Assembly: GCA_026400835.1 (NCBI GenBank) | Contig: JAPLOA010000050.1 | Coordinates: 62,001-126,000, forward strand | DNA length: 64,000 nt | Source of the DNA: Planctomycetales bacterium | Lineage (GTDB): Bacteria > Planctomycetota > Planctomycetia > Planctomycetales > Planctomycetaceae | Direction of reading: 5' to 3' | Shown: positions 38,101 to 46,181 of the stretch, piece by piece | Position numbering within the stretch: the stretch's first letter is position 1 | Layout of the letters: each line of letters begins with the position of its first letter | Made by a program: the position numbers and the translations under genes | The notes under the pieces: generated by a model | Seen by the model: the letters and a program-made list of their open reading frames with translations, nothing else | Database searches by the model: none | Told to the model about the DNA's origin: nothing

Positions 38101-39420
38101 GACGGCGTAACAGTGACGGTTCCCGTCGAAGGTCTTGGTCAGCTCAACGAAACGCGTCTGGAATGGCTGGTTCCGGGGCTGCTGGAGCAAAAAGTATTGG
38201 CGTTGATTCGTTCGCTGCCCAAGCATTTCCGCCGCCACTTTGTTCCCGCACCGGATACGGCCAAGCTGGTCGCATCGGATCTGGAGTTCGGTAAAGGCGA
38301 TCTGTTAACGGGTACGGCGGCTCGGCTTTCTCAACTTGGTGGCGAACGCTTTGATGCTCGCGAGTTTGACCTGAGTACTCTGGATGATCACCTGAAATTC
38401 AATATCTGCGTCGTGGATGATCAACGCAAAACGCTCGTAGAAGGCCGTGATCTTAAATCGCTGCGTGAGACTTTGATTCAGCGAAGTCAAGCGGCTGTCG
38501 GAACTTCAAGCAAAGCCCAGTCGGGGAATGAAGTTTCCGCAGAAGAAGCGAAGTGGACTCGCGGCGGGTTCAAAGCCTGGGACTTCTTTGATATCCCCGA
38601 ACACATCGAAATCAAACGCGCCGGGATGTTGATTCGATCGTTCCCGTCACTGCAGGACGATGGCGAAACGGTCGGTCTGGTGCTTTGTCATACTTCCGAA
38701 GATGCGGTTCGGATTCTTCGCAAAGGACTGTTGAAGCTGATTCTGATTTCTGAACGCAAACGTGTGCTGATTCAGATCGGCAATATGCCTCAGATCGGGC
38801 AGATTAAACTGCTGTCATCGTCCATCAAAGGGCTGGAGCTGATGAATCATCTCTCGCTGCTGATGGTGGAACGAGCTTACCTGGCAGATCAGCCTCTGGC
38901 TCGCACAAAGTTTTCCTATGAGAAAACGTTGCAGCGAGGTCGTGAGCGACTGGGAACGATCGCGCAGGAGTTTGTGCAGTTTCTCCCGCACTTGTTCAGC
39001 CAGTACCATGAAACTCGACGTGCCCTTGAGCAAACTCGCGGGCCCGGCTGGGATCATCTGTTGAACAGCATGAAGCTGCAGTTAGCCTTGTTGGTGCATA
39101 CCACGTTTCTGATCGAAACACCCTGGCCGTGGCTGATCCAGTATCCTCGATACTTTCAGGGAATTCGTCAGCGACTGCAGCGATTGTCATCCGGCGGTCT
39201 GAAGACGGAGCAAACTCTGGAGTCAGAGTTCGCTCCATGGCTCGCGCGGTATGAGCAGAAGTTAAAAGATCATCAGCGGCAACAGCGTATCGATCCAATG
39301 CTGAGCCATTATCGGTGGATGCTGGAAGAATTCCGAATTCAGTTATTCGCGCAGAAGCTTGGTACGGCGATCAGTGTTTCAGCCGCGAAACTTGAAGAGC
39401 AACTCGGGCGAGTGCTCTAA
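35125..39420 (+). CDS. hrpA: ATP-dependent RNA helicase HrpA (DEAH box)
   Basis: 1431 aa. Motif I GETGSGKSTQ (about 98), motif Ia TQPRRIAARSVAARLA, motif II DEAH (about 193) within IIVDEAHERSLNIDF, motif III TSATID, motif VI QRSGRCGRVGPG, then the ratchet (HA2) and OB-fold domains and the long C-terminal DUF3418 region that defines HrpA. E. coli HrpA acts on mRNA and rescues collided ribosomes. Compared with E. coli (about 1300 aa) there is a Pro/Gln/Lys-rich linker of about 60 residues at about 655-715. I prefer ATG 35125 to the GTG at 35107. Confidence 0.95.
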   Translation: MSSLQDIEQSLLLVMQADQFSLRKMLRIVRESEKAGKPTDKLQEKLRAQFEKSKRRREERAVWKPRLQWDEELPVVARKQEIIDTIRDNQVVVLCGETGSGKSTQLPKILIEMGRGLSGVIGHTQPRRIAARSVAARLAEEMNCRLGHEVGFRIRFTDSSGPNTRVRLMTDGILLAETQTDRFLDQYDTIIVDEAHERSLNIDFLLGYLKRLLHKRRDLKVIITSATIDAARFAEHFGDGIRPVPVLQISGRMYPVDIRYRPLDPNEGVDGRGLSALSDSDDDNREPRDWLDGVADAVEEVSTIDSGHILIFLPTERDIREADKRLGGRRFRGDTPQVPTEIVPLFGRLSMADQTKVFSPCSHRRIVLATNVAESSLTVPGIRYVIDTGTARISRYSARSRMQRLPIEPVSQASANQRSGRCGRVGPGICIRLYSKEDFDSREAFTAPEIQRTNLAAVILRTINLRLGNIEEFPFLDPPRSTTVREGYKTLEELGAITVEGELTEIGRRMARLPVDPRISRMILAAVDENALPEVLAIASLLESQDPRERPIEKQQAADEAHRKFLNRDSDFLTILNLWDAWHDKQRSGSQGQLRKWCQQNFLSFMRMREWVDVHEQLKDLLSESDDPAISKSAKALHHRHGDRSGERQGVSPPSSPQNPAPQKSPTKPNDKQKQNAAQSAVKMAPPATPRHNDFAATHRALMTGLLANIGCQNPNGDFMGAGGNSLAIWPGSALSPKGAKWFVAGELVETSRRFARTIARIQPEWIEPLAEHLVSREYFEPHWDPVAGNIMVFEKVSLWGLPIVPRRKVTYAKVDPIKAREMLIQHGLVEFGLLFGDADPDNAGAEDYDDEEEALSRGASKVRPGRSTAANPLSKRKGWGHEFPFLAHNHDVLDQLKDLQARTRSHHLLPGDEVLFEFYASQIPEECCDRDRLRRWFQRTVTRNARLLQFDINQFSDAAHRTEQAAMFPESAQFGAMHLPLSYQLDPGRDADGVTVTVPVEGLGQLNETRLEWLVPGLLEQKVLALIRSLPKHFRRHFVPAPDTAKLVASDLEFGKGDLLTGTAARLSQLGGERFDAREFDLSTLDDHLKFNICVVDDQRKTLVEGRDLKSLRETLIQRSQAAVGTSSKAQSGNEVSAEEAKWTRGGFKAWDFFDIPEHIEIKRAGMLIRSFPSLQDDGETVGLVLCHTSEDAVRILRKGLLKLILISERKRVLIQIGNMPQIGQIKLLSSSIKGLELMNHLSLLMVERAYLADQPLARTKFSYEKTLQRGRERLGTIAQEFVQFLPHLFSQYHETRRALEQTRGPGWDHLLNSMKLQLALLVHTTFLIETPWPWLIQYPRYFQGIRQRLQRLSSGGLKTEQTLESEFAPWLARYEQKLKDHQRQQRIDPMLSHYRWMLEEFRIQLFAQKLGTAISVSAAKLEEQLGRVL

Positions 39421-39895
39421 GCGATGCACAAGACGCCAACGGGTTTACCGACAATGGCGTGGACTTAAGGGAATTCAGCGTTGATCATCGCTTGGGACTG
39501 CGTAAGTTTTGGTCCGTTGTTGCGGGCTGTGTTTCGCGGCGTAGCTGCGGCAGCATTTAGCCCCAGGCTTCAGCCTGGGGTGGGTGGCGAAAACCCGATC
39601 CATCAGCCGTGAAACGGCGACAGCGATGGTTTTTTCAACGATATCAACACATTGCTGTCGCCGTTTCACGGCTTAACGTTCGTTTTCAAACGTCTTTGCC
39701 CCAGGCGAAAGCCTGGGGCTACCTGCTGCCGCCTCTACGAGGCGAAATCAGATCGATAGTTGCCCCACTAAATCTCGTTGTAATACCAAATTCTTGACCC
39801 CTCAGGACAAGCCCCATTGTGACAAGTCGGTCCTAAGTCTACGCCATTCGGGTTCATCCCGGTGGCTTAACGGCTTTTGCACCACGTTTATCAAC
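39421..39895. other. Gap with nested palindromes
   Basis: Mostly filled by the palindromic element at 39534-39752. No coding region supported. Confidence 0.5.
39534..39752. repeat. Nested palindromic element (MITE- or REP-like)
   Basis: An imperfect palindrome of about 220 bp with three nested parts. A perfect 20-bp inverted repeat, 39605-39624 / 39654-39673 (AGCCGTGAAACGGCGACAGC and its complement), surrounds the centre. Outside it are two hairpins, CCCCAGGCT..AGCCTGGGG at 39561-39580 and GCCCCAGGC-GAAA-GCCTGGGGC at 39698-39719. Outermost, GCGGCAGCA...TAGCCCC on the left mirrors GGGGCTA...TGCTGCCGC on the right. No protein is encoded. Confidence 0.85.
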
Positions 39896-40783
39896 TCACT
39901 TTGCCTTTGCCGCTGCTGCCAAATACTTGTCAAACCAGTCCAGCAGAGCAGTCTCAGCCTGAGTTCCCTGGTCGCCGGGAAAGCCATGAGCTGCGTCTTT
40001 CATCACGATCAGTTCACAGGTCGCCCTGGACTCCTGCATGGCCTTGAGGAATCGTTCGCTGTGTGAGATCGGCACGAGTTCATCTTTGTCGCCATGAATC
40101 AGCAGCGTAGGAGCATCGTCGGCCGACACCGCGAGAAGTGGTGAAACATCATCGGCCTGATCATCGGGGAATACGATTGCTGGAAACTGACGGCTCAGTG
40201 TTTTGTGATTCACGTACTCACGCATATCGGTCGGAGGAAAATAAGCCACCACCGCCTGAACTCGACTGGAGACTTTTTCATTCTCGACATCCGACTTTTC
40301 GCTGCCGTCATCTCCCATTGAGCCAAGAACGAGGGACAGATGACCGCCGGCGCTGCCACCGCAAACACCGATGCGAGCCGGGTCGATTCCGAAATCAGTC
40401 GCATGGGCACGAATATGTCGAATCGCCAGTTTGACATCGGCCACGGCGTCGGGCACCTTGAAATATGGACTGCTGCCGTGGCGAACGAGAATCAGCGTGT
40501 AGCCTCGGTCAACAATCTTCTCGAACAAGTTCAGTGAGTCTGGTTTTTCAGTGCGTACGACAGCGTCCGGACGAGCCCAGGTGGAAACCCAGCCGCCGCT
40601 TACCATAAAAAGCACCGCCGCACCGTTTGGCTTCGCGGGGTTCACGACATCATAGGTCAAAGCCATCCCGGCTTTGTGACCATAGATGACATCGGGCATG
40701 ATCGTTCGCCAGTCTTCCGCGAATGATGATGAAGCAAGAAGAACTGAAAGCAAAACGGGGGCAATAACAAGCGATCGAAACAT
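39896..40783 (-). CDS. Exported alpha/beta-hydrolase (esterase/lipase-like)
   Basis: About 295 aa from ATG 40783. Signal peptide FRSLVIAPVLLSVLLASSSFAED. The fold of BD-FAE/prolyl-oligopeptidase-like esterases is seen: oxyanion region VSGGWVS, nucleophile Ser in GVCGGSAGGHLS, Asp in LLIHGDKDELVP and His in KDAAHGFPGD. A carboxylester substrate such as an acetylated or feruloylated sugar is inferred. Upstream ATG codons at 40792 and beyond are possible starts. Transcribed alone. Confidence 0.88.
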   Translation of the reverse strand: MFRSLVIAPVLLSVLLASSSFAEDWRTIMPDVIYGHKAGMALTYDVVNPAKPNGAAVLFMVSGGWVSTWARPDAVVRTEKPDSLNLFEKIVDRGYTLILVRHGSSPYFKVPDAVADVKLAIRHIRAHATDFGIDPARIGVCGGSAGGHLSLVLGSMGDDGSEKSDVENEKVSSRVQAVVAYFPPTDMREYVNHKTLSRQFPAIVFPDDQADDVSPLLAVSADDAPTLLIHGDKDELVPISHSERFLKAMQESRATCELIVMKDAAHGFPGDQGTQAETALLDWFDKYLAAAAKAK

Positions 40784-41064
40784 ACAGTTCATCCACGAAG
40801 TCAGGATCATAAAAAATGATAGTATCAACGACTGGCACCAACGTGCCTCCGATCGCTGCTGTGACTATACTCGGAGGCAGGACTCAATGGGAGGGAGTTG
40901 CTGATTCCGCTGGAACGCAAAAAAGAATGGAATGCCATAGAGCTTCCATACATTGCAGAAAGTTGCATCTTTCAACTTTCCACCTGAAAAATGCCTCCGA
41001 ATTCAGTTCCTGTGTGATGGTCTATCGTGATCGAATACTGGTCGTCTTTTGATCGTTGAGATCA

Positions 41065-41823
41065 ATGATGAATACCTCCAGGACTCCAAGCGAAACTCCT
41101 CGCCAACTGACCGTAAAGCAGCGAATATTTCGCTGCTTTACTTTGCTGATGCTAGGCAACGCGATCATCTTCATCGGCTATCGATTCACGGTTTGGCATA
41201 CCGAATGGACAATTAACAGGCTGGGCGGACAAACGGTTACCGGTTCTCCACCCGGCTACTCTGATCTTGCGTATTCCTCAAAGACGCCAGGCAGCATACG
41301 TGCCGTCGTGTGTTCTCGCTTCGGCCGTTGGCTCGGTTCACAGTTTCCTGTCATCTATGTGGTCGATCTTCGACGAGTTTCCGACCCGGATTCGATAGCG
41401 AAGGCATTGCATGTTGCCGCTGGCCACAAGCACGTCAATGAATTGGTGCTTTACAAATCTGCTGTGCAAGACGAGCATCTGAGCATTATTGTCACCGCCT
41501 TTCCGGAACTTCGCAGTCTCAAGATCAATGAGACATCCGTTGGTGATTCCGGCATCGCACAACTCGTACGCCACAAAACATTGACTCACCTCAATGTGCA
41601 GCGAACTGCGGTGACCGACTTGAGTGTGTTAACGTTCTGCGCGATGCCGCGACTCAAGGAACTCAACATCGGCGAGACCAGCATTACCTCGATTAAGGAC
41701 CTTCACCGAGCGAATCCACGCTGCATTATCACAACGGAGCTGACAACGCTGAAAAGAACAACGGACAAGCAGCGTACGTTTCGCAGAATTGTTATGCCAA
41801 AGAACGACGGCGTGCCACAATAA
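41065..41823 (+). CDS. Membrane-anchored leucine-rich-repeat-like protein
   Basis: 252 aa from ATG 41065 (ATG 41068 is equally possible). One N-terminal membrane helix (CFTLLMLGNAIIFIGYRF) is followed by an extracytoplasmic domain with three or four short LRR units: VNELVLYKSAVQDEHL, LRSLKINETSVGDSGI, LTHLNVQRTAVTDL, LKELNIGETSITSI. Such short LRR proteins are abundant in planctomycetes and have no assigned function. A perfect 13-bp palindrome lies inside codons near the 5' end (41113-41141). Confidence 0.78.
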   Translation: MMNTSRTPSETPRQLTVKQRIFRCFTLLMLGNAIIFIGYRFTVWHTEWTINRLGGQTVTGSPPGYSDLAYSSKTPGSIRAVVCSRFGRWLGSQFPVIYVVDLRRVSDPDSIAKALHVAAGHKHVNELVLYKSAVQDEHLSIIVTAFPELRSLKINETSVGDSGIAQLVRHKTLTHLNVQRTAVTDLSVLTFCAMPRLKELNIGETSITSIKDLHRANPRCIITTELTTLKRTTDKQRTFRRIVMPKNDGVPQ

Positions 41824-41853
41824 CCCTCCGTCTCGGCGTCCTGATATTCCGCC

Positions 41854-42051
41854 TTGCATTTGTCCGTCGAGCAATTGTCCAGGGGGTATCGGAGTGAGGT
41901 CGGCGGTGGGCCGAACGCTGGCACCTGCACTCAACTGCACGGGGTACAGGCAGATGCTGCGGCCAAAGTGAATGAGATTTTGCAGACCAATCAACAGCCT
42001 GCAGAAGCACTAGACCAGCCGGCAATCAAACCCGGTGGGTACATTGTGTGA
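41854..42051 (+). pseudogene. Possible 3' remnant of a gene at the island edge
   Basis: The last 35 codons before the stop at 42051 read like a real protein end (ADAAAKVNEILQTNQQPAEA through IKPGGYIV), but no credible start or upstream part exists. It lies 55 bases outside the left att repeat. It may be a gene fragment left by rearrangement; chance cannot be excluded. Confidence 0.3.
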
Positions 42052-42106
42052 GAACACACCACGCCAGAAGAAGCGGCGAAAGATCCCGAAACGCCACAAA
42101 ACACAA

Positions 42107-42150
42107 AATGCCCCCGCCGCGATTCGAACGCGGGACCTTCGGTTTAGGAA
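42107..42150 (-). repeat. attL: displaced 3' part of tRNA-Arg
   Basis: 44 bases identical to 52068-52111. Contains the tRNA from the first anticodon-loop base to the discriminator base but nothing of its 5' half, so it is a remnant and not a working tRNA. Identity stops exactly at the boundary between anticodon loop and stem. Confidence 0.93.
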
Positions 42151-42886
42151 TGCCCTGTCGCGTTTCGGATGGTCGGCGGATAGCCTTCAAACCGCATAAA
42201 ACACTGGGTTCCTCCGATTCGTCCCACTGGCGGAGTTTTAACGAGATCAGAAACTTTCTGCATCCTCTAAAAATTGATGTTCTGCCAGCGATACGGAACT
42301 CGTCGTGCCTGAGTGCTCCATTTCCATGGGGACTGTTGAATCATTTCGTCGGCTTCCATTCGGCCGGATGTCGCTTTGGCGTGGTGATCGAGCCGCTACA
42401 GCACTTCTGTGACGCGAACTTCTCGCGAAACTTCCTCTGAATCACCTTCCAGCGTCACGCTCTAAACCATTGCAACACAGACACTTGCAACACAGTGACG
42501 CTAGTGACGCGAAAAGTTGCTTTGTCTTTACCTTGGACAGCGTTGAGTCTTCCAGAGTACTCGCAAGGTCTATTCCCTACGACGAACTGTGAAGTGTGTC
42601 TGTGGGCCGGGCCTTCAAGCCATACAGGTCGAGGTGGACCAACTCAGATGGTGCAAACTGAATATTCAAGTCAGAAACGTACTTCTGAATCTCGCATTGA
42701 ACATTCGAAGCGTCGAACCCCCTGACCAATTCAAGAGTTAGGGAGTATTTTTTCTGCACGCCAGACGCATTTCTGAATACGTGGCCCTACCGATGTGAGA
42801 TGCATGAATGCTGCGGATCCATCAACAAAACTCTCTGGCAGGTGTCCAGTTCCAAGGCAGTCAGCTCCTCACAAAGGAAGTCCCAA
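42151..42886. other. Left-end non-coding region of the element
   Basis: No gene supported. At 42451-42502 an inverted repeat AGCGTCAC/GTGACGCT encloses two copies of TTGCAACACAG, a possible integrase arm site or origin. One open frame starting in the att repeat is an artefact of the tRNA sequence. Confidence 0.5.
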
Positions 42887-44329
42887 ATGGCTGCATCTCA
42901 ATCGTCCACTCTGGAAGATCCTGACAACAAAGTCCGTCGCCCTGAGAACCCCCGAAGAAAAGTATCGAGAGCAAGACGGAAGAAGGCCAAGACGCCGGAA
43001 TCCGATGCAGGGAAGAACATCGAATCAGTCGATGTACGGGCCAAGGATGATGCTTCCGTGCTCGGCGAATATCCGCATCTGGGGTCAGATTCCAGCAATT
43101 CTGAAACAACGATTCCTGAATCGGATCAGACGAAAGACAAGAACGCCGATCCCGCAGAGTTCTCCATCCCGTTGGCAAACGCTGGAGTTGCAACGCTCTC
43201 CAAGGCCGTGGCATCAGAATCGTCAGGCGACTTGGAAGCAAGCCAATCTCCAATATCTGATCCTCAGATTGAGGGTGCCTCGCCGAACGCAGGATCCGCT
43301 ATTGACGGGAATGTTCCGAATCGAGGAATCATTCTCGTCGACGACACCATCCGAACCGACGAAGCAGAATCAAACGAAAGCGACGAACCCGAATCAACAG
43401 AGCCCCCAGGAGATGATCAGCCGCGTGTCGTCTTGACACCGGAGTTTATCGCTGACTTCGCGAGAGCAAACGGGGTTCGCTGTTTCAGGGATCAACAGGG
43501 GGCGTTCTTCGTTTGGGTACCAGTTGCAACAAAGGACGGAACACATTTTGAATGCCATCCGAGTCGCTCAAAATCCTTTCTTGCCCTATTGCTGGAACTG
43601 ATCAGGGTTCGCTCGAACTCGTCACTGAAGTTTTCCAGAGTGAAACAGGCCATTGAGATCCTCGAGCTTGACGCTTACCGATCTCCGATGGTGAATCTTG
43701 AAAATCGCAGGGCGTCTCAGAAAGGAGTGAGCTTTATTGATCTCGGCGACCCCAAGTGGAACCTGATCAAAGTTGGCCCTGAAAAGGTCGGAGCAGACCG
43801 AATTCGAGTTCAAATGACCAAACAGTGGTTCGAGCTTCTTGAAGAAGAACATCGCGGCAGACTGAGTTTTGCCATCGATCGAGAATTCCCTGGCTATCTA
43901 CTTATTGCAACAGCAAACGACTGCGAGTGCAGGGGACACAGGGTAAGTTTTGGCAATGATACAGTAAGTGTCCTATTGAGAGCCGATGCGGGTTTAGTCG
44001 GTCGCATGTTCCCGGAACCGCCATCGTCATTTTTCACTCCTAGTGATGTATGCTTTCAAATCCATTCTACCGGTAGAAAAGTAATTTGTGTGAAATGGAC
44101 TGACATGTATGAGTATGCAGAGTCTATCAACTACTCAATGTACCAAGTTGCTGGGCGAACGGATGAATGTCCGGAACAGGTTAAGAATACGTGGGTGAGG
44201 TTGGAGTCGACGCCGTTAGGTGAAGATCATGTCCTTGATGGGAATGGCAATTCGGCAGCGGGGAAAGAACGATCGGTTTCGGATGCTATACGTGCCTATG
44301 AAGAGATCGCTGACTCAAACTCAAATTGA
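42887..44329 (+). CDS. Primase-associated-domain-like protein of the element
   Basis: 480 aa from ATG 42887, which has AAGGAAG upstream; a longer start at 42800 lacks a site. The first 190 residues are disordered, Ser/Glu/Asp/Pro rich and strongly charged. Residues of about 200-320 (FFVWVPVATKDGTHFECHPS, a helical LALLLELIRVRS stretch, VKQAIEILELDAY, GVSFIDLGDPKWNLIKV) resemble the linker module found between the primase and D5-type helicase of phage and plasmid replication proteins. No primase catalytic acids and no Walker motif are seen. The C-terminus is unrecognised. A replication role is therefore tentative. Confidence 0.6.
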   Translation: MAASQSSTLEDPDNKVRRPENPRRKVSRARRKKAKTPESDAGKNIESVDVRAKDDASVLGEYPHLGSDSSNSETTIPESDQTKDKNADPAEFSIPLANAGVATLSKAVASESSGDLEASQSPISDPQIEGASPNAGSAIDGNVPNRGIILVDDTIRTDEAESNESDEPESTEPPGDDQPRVVLTPEFIADFARANGVRCFRDQQGAFFVWVPVATKDGTHFECHPSRSKSFLALLLELIRVRSNSSLKFSRVKQAIEILELDAYRSPMVNLENRRASQKGVSFIDLGDPKWNLIKVGPEKVGADRIRVQMTKQWFELLEEEHRGRLSFAIDREFPGYLLIATANDCECRGHRVSFGNDTVSVLLRADAGLVGRMFPEPPSSFFTPSDVCFQIHSTGRKVICVKWTDMYEYAESINYSMYQVAGRTDECPEQVKNTWVRLESTPLGEDHVLDGNGNSAAGKERSVSDAIRAYEEIADSNSN

Positions 44330-44440
44330 AGCACTGTTGAGTTGAAGCTGTGGCTCTTTCCGAGTTTGAATTGAGTCCTAGGATTCGAGGAATGTTAGTG
44401 AGCTAATCGCTCATTGAGATTGCAGTTCTGAACCAAAGCG

Positions 44441-44483
44441 ACGCCTCCTTGATTCGGGTAACGAGTCTCGGAGGCGTTCTTCG
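44441..44483 (+). terminator. Possible terminator in the element
   Basis: 8-bp stem ACGCCTCC / GGAGGCGT with a 21-base loop, followed by TCTTCGTT, between the primase-like gene and the next gene. Confidence 0.5.
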
Positions 44484-44516
44484 TTCACGGATCTCACCAT
44501 TCCTCGGAGCAAACTC

Positions 44517-45095
44517 ATGTTGAAGGTCAATGTTGGACTCAGTCGGAAACTTTCACGGGACTACAACTCAACCGGGTTCAGCCTGAATCTCGAAGGAGAA
44601 ATCTGCGTCAGTCTGGATGACCCTGAAACTCTTGTTGAAAAAGTGAAGGAGTTCTACGACCTCGCTGAGGAAGCTCTGAATCAACAGATTGACCGATACG
44701 AAAGCGAATCTGCAATTGCCAGTCGAGATGAAGAAAAGCCTGTTCGCCCCGCAACAAAGGCGGCTGGAACATCAAAAACAGTTCCCGTCAATCGCATGAC
44801 GCCCCCACCAGAGAATCAGGCTGACGTCGCAACTCCCAACACTCATGCGAAATCAGCCAATGCGGACGCCGCAACCAATAAGCAGGTTCAGTATCTGCTC
44901 AATCTGGGCAAGCGTCATGGACTGACTCAGATCCAGCTCGAAAGCCGAATCGAATCCCATCTCGGCAAGAAGGCAGGCGTCTATGACCTCACCAAGCGAG
45001 AAGCGGGCGACATCATTGATGTGCTCAGTCAGAACGGAGCACCAGCATCAAACGGGAATGGTCACAATCGAATCAGCCGCACGGGAAAAGCCTGA
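44517..45095 (+). CDS. Element protein resembling phage ssDNA-annealing accessory proteins
   Basis: 192 aa; GGAGC seven bases before the ATG. The N-terminal 60 residues (LKVNVGLSRKLSRDYNSTGF, then SLDDPETLVEKVKEFYDLAE) form a small conserved domain I do not recognise. A polar Pro/Ala linker follows. The C-terminal 60 residues (ATNKQVQYLLNLGKRHGL and the VYDLTKREAGDIIDVL helix) resemble the small tail domain found on Erf/Rad52-like annealing proteins. It overlaps the next ORF by one base. In context it is likely part of a recombination or replication cassette with the nuclease two genes on. Confidence 0.6.
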   Translation: MLKVNVGLSRKLSRDYNSTGFSLNLEGEICVSLDDPETLVEKVKEFYDLAEEALNQQIDRYESESAIASRDEEKPVRPATKAAGTSKTVPVNRMTPPPENQADVATPNTHAKSANADAATNKQVQYLLNLGKRHGLTQIQLESRIESHLGKKAGVYDLTKREAGDIIDVLSQNGAPASNGNGHNRISRTGKA

Positions 45096-45340
45096 TGGAT
45101 CCTCAGGCAGCATGGAATGAAATGCTGACCGCCATCCATCAGAAGGACTGGAAGCAAGTCTTCGAATTTGCAGAGGCACTTCTGTCATGGATGAAGCACG
45201 GCGGTTTTCCTCCTCAGACTACGGCAGTCACCATGCCGGCCAAATGGAACCGAGCTCACGCGGAGTTCGGTTGTCTGCAGGCTCTTCAACTAGTGAAACG
45301 GGCACGAAAACGTAAATCGCGAAAGGAAGCCAATGAGTGA
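45095..45340 (+). CDS. 81-aa conserved-type small protein
   Basis: Acidic-helical N-terminal half (WNEMLTAIHQKDWKQVFEFA, then LLSWMKHGGFPP) and a basic C-terminus (KRARKRKSRKEANE). The GGFPP ending of the helical part recurs in my memory of small proteins from planctomycete mobile elements; function unknown. It overlaps the preceding gene by one base and the nuclease gene by eight, so the three are translated together. Confidence 0.7.
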   Translation: MDPQAAWNEMLTAIHQKDWKQVFEFAEALLSWMKHGGFPPQTTAVTMPAKWNRAHAEFGCLQALQLVKRARKRKSRKEANE

Positions 45341-46181
45341 CCGACCCCACTGGAGCTACAGTTCCATCAATCAATATCTCCGTTGCCCGCTGCAGTACTT
45401 CTTTCAGCGGGTACTCGGAATACCCAGTCGATCCATCAGCAGCGGACTTGTGCTGGGGTCTGCAGTTCATGCGGGATTGGCCGAGTATCACCGGCAACTG
45501 AAAGTTCAGGAGGCCATCGATCACGACGGAATCCTGAGAACATTCCGTGAATGCTGGAGTGGAAAAGAGGCCAAAGAAACCGTCGTCTACAAGGATGGAG
45601 ACAATCGCCAGGATGGCATCGAACAGGGAATTCACCTTCTGGAGCTTTATCTTCAGCAAGCTCCCCCGGAAGGCATCGTCGCCATTGAAGAACGAATCCT
45701 CGTGCCGCTCTATAACAGTCACGGCGAGTATCTGGAAACTCCACTGGTGGCAATCGCCGACCTGATCACGTCAGTGGAGGAATCTTTGACCGTGAGGGAA
45801 TTCAAAACCAGCGGTCGAGCTTACTCGTCATCTGACGTGGAATCATCACTGCAGCCAACCTGCTACGTCCATGCGGTTCGCCAGACTTTCGGCAAGGAGG
45901 CAAATGTCGAATACACGGTGCTGGTGAAAACGAAGACGCCGAGGGTCCAGCGAATTCAGACGGCCAGATACGCGGAAGACTGCGGCCGCCTGGGAGATCT
46001 GGTGGAGACCATTCAGCGAGCCGTGGATTTCAACGTCTTTTATCCCGTTGAAAACGCCATGAACTGTTCAACCTGTGCCTACCGACAACCATGTCGGGAA
46101 TGGGGGCAGGGAACAAAGTCGGAGTCCAATCTGGTCCAACTGGAAATTCCACAGGAGGTCGCACTGTGCTCACTGAATTGA
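45333..46181 (+). CDS. PD-(D/E)XK nuclease with Fe-S cysteines, RecB/AddB/Cas4-like
   Basis: 282 aa. Nuclease motifs: His46 in GSAVHAGL, Asp143 in AIADLI, Glu156-x-Lys158 in VREFKTS, and the Q174-x3-Y178 helix in LQPTCYVH. Four cysteines, Cys18 in LRCPLQYFF and Cys245/Cys248/Cys254 in NCSTCAYRQPC, match the iron-sulphur staple of AddB and Cas4 nucleases. Such enzymes resect DNA ends. There is no helicase domain and no cas1/cas2 or CRISPR array nearby, so a phage-type recombination exonuclease role is more likely than CRISPR adaptation. Its end overlaps the next ORF by 16 bases. Confidence 0.88.
   Translation: MSDRPHWSYSSINQYLRCPLQYFFQRVLGIPSRSISSGLVLGSAVHAGLAEYHRQLKVQEAIDHDGILRTFRECWSGKEAKETVVYKDGDNRQDGIEQGIHLLELYLQQAPPEGIVAIEERILVPLYNSHGEYLETPLVAIADLITSVEESLTVREFKTSGRAYSSSDVESSLQPTCYVHAVRQTFGKEANVEYTVLVKTKTPRVQRIQTARYAEDCGRLGDLVETIQRAVDFNVFYPVENAMNCSTCAYRQPCREWGQGTKSESNLVQLEIPQEVALCSLN

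Noticed and set aside
42048-42440. Open frame of 130 codons beginning in the left att repeat
   Set aside because: Its PPRFERGTFGLG-type start is the translation of the tRNA 3' half, a classic artefact; the rest shows no family features.
45333-46181. Cas4-like nuclease as sign of a CRISPR system
   Set aside because: No repeat array, cas1, cas2 or effector gene in the window; context is a recombination cassette.
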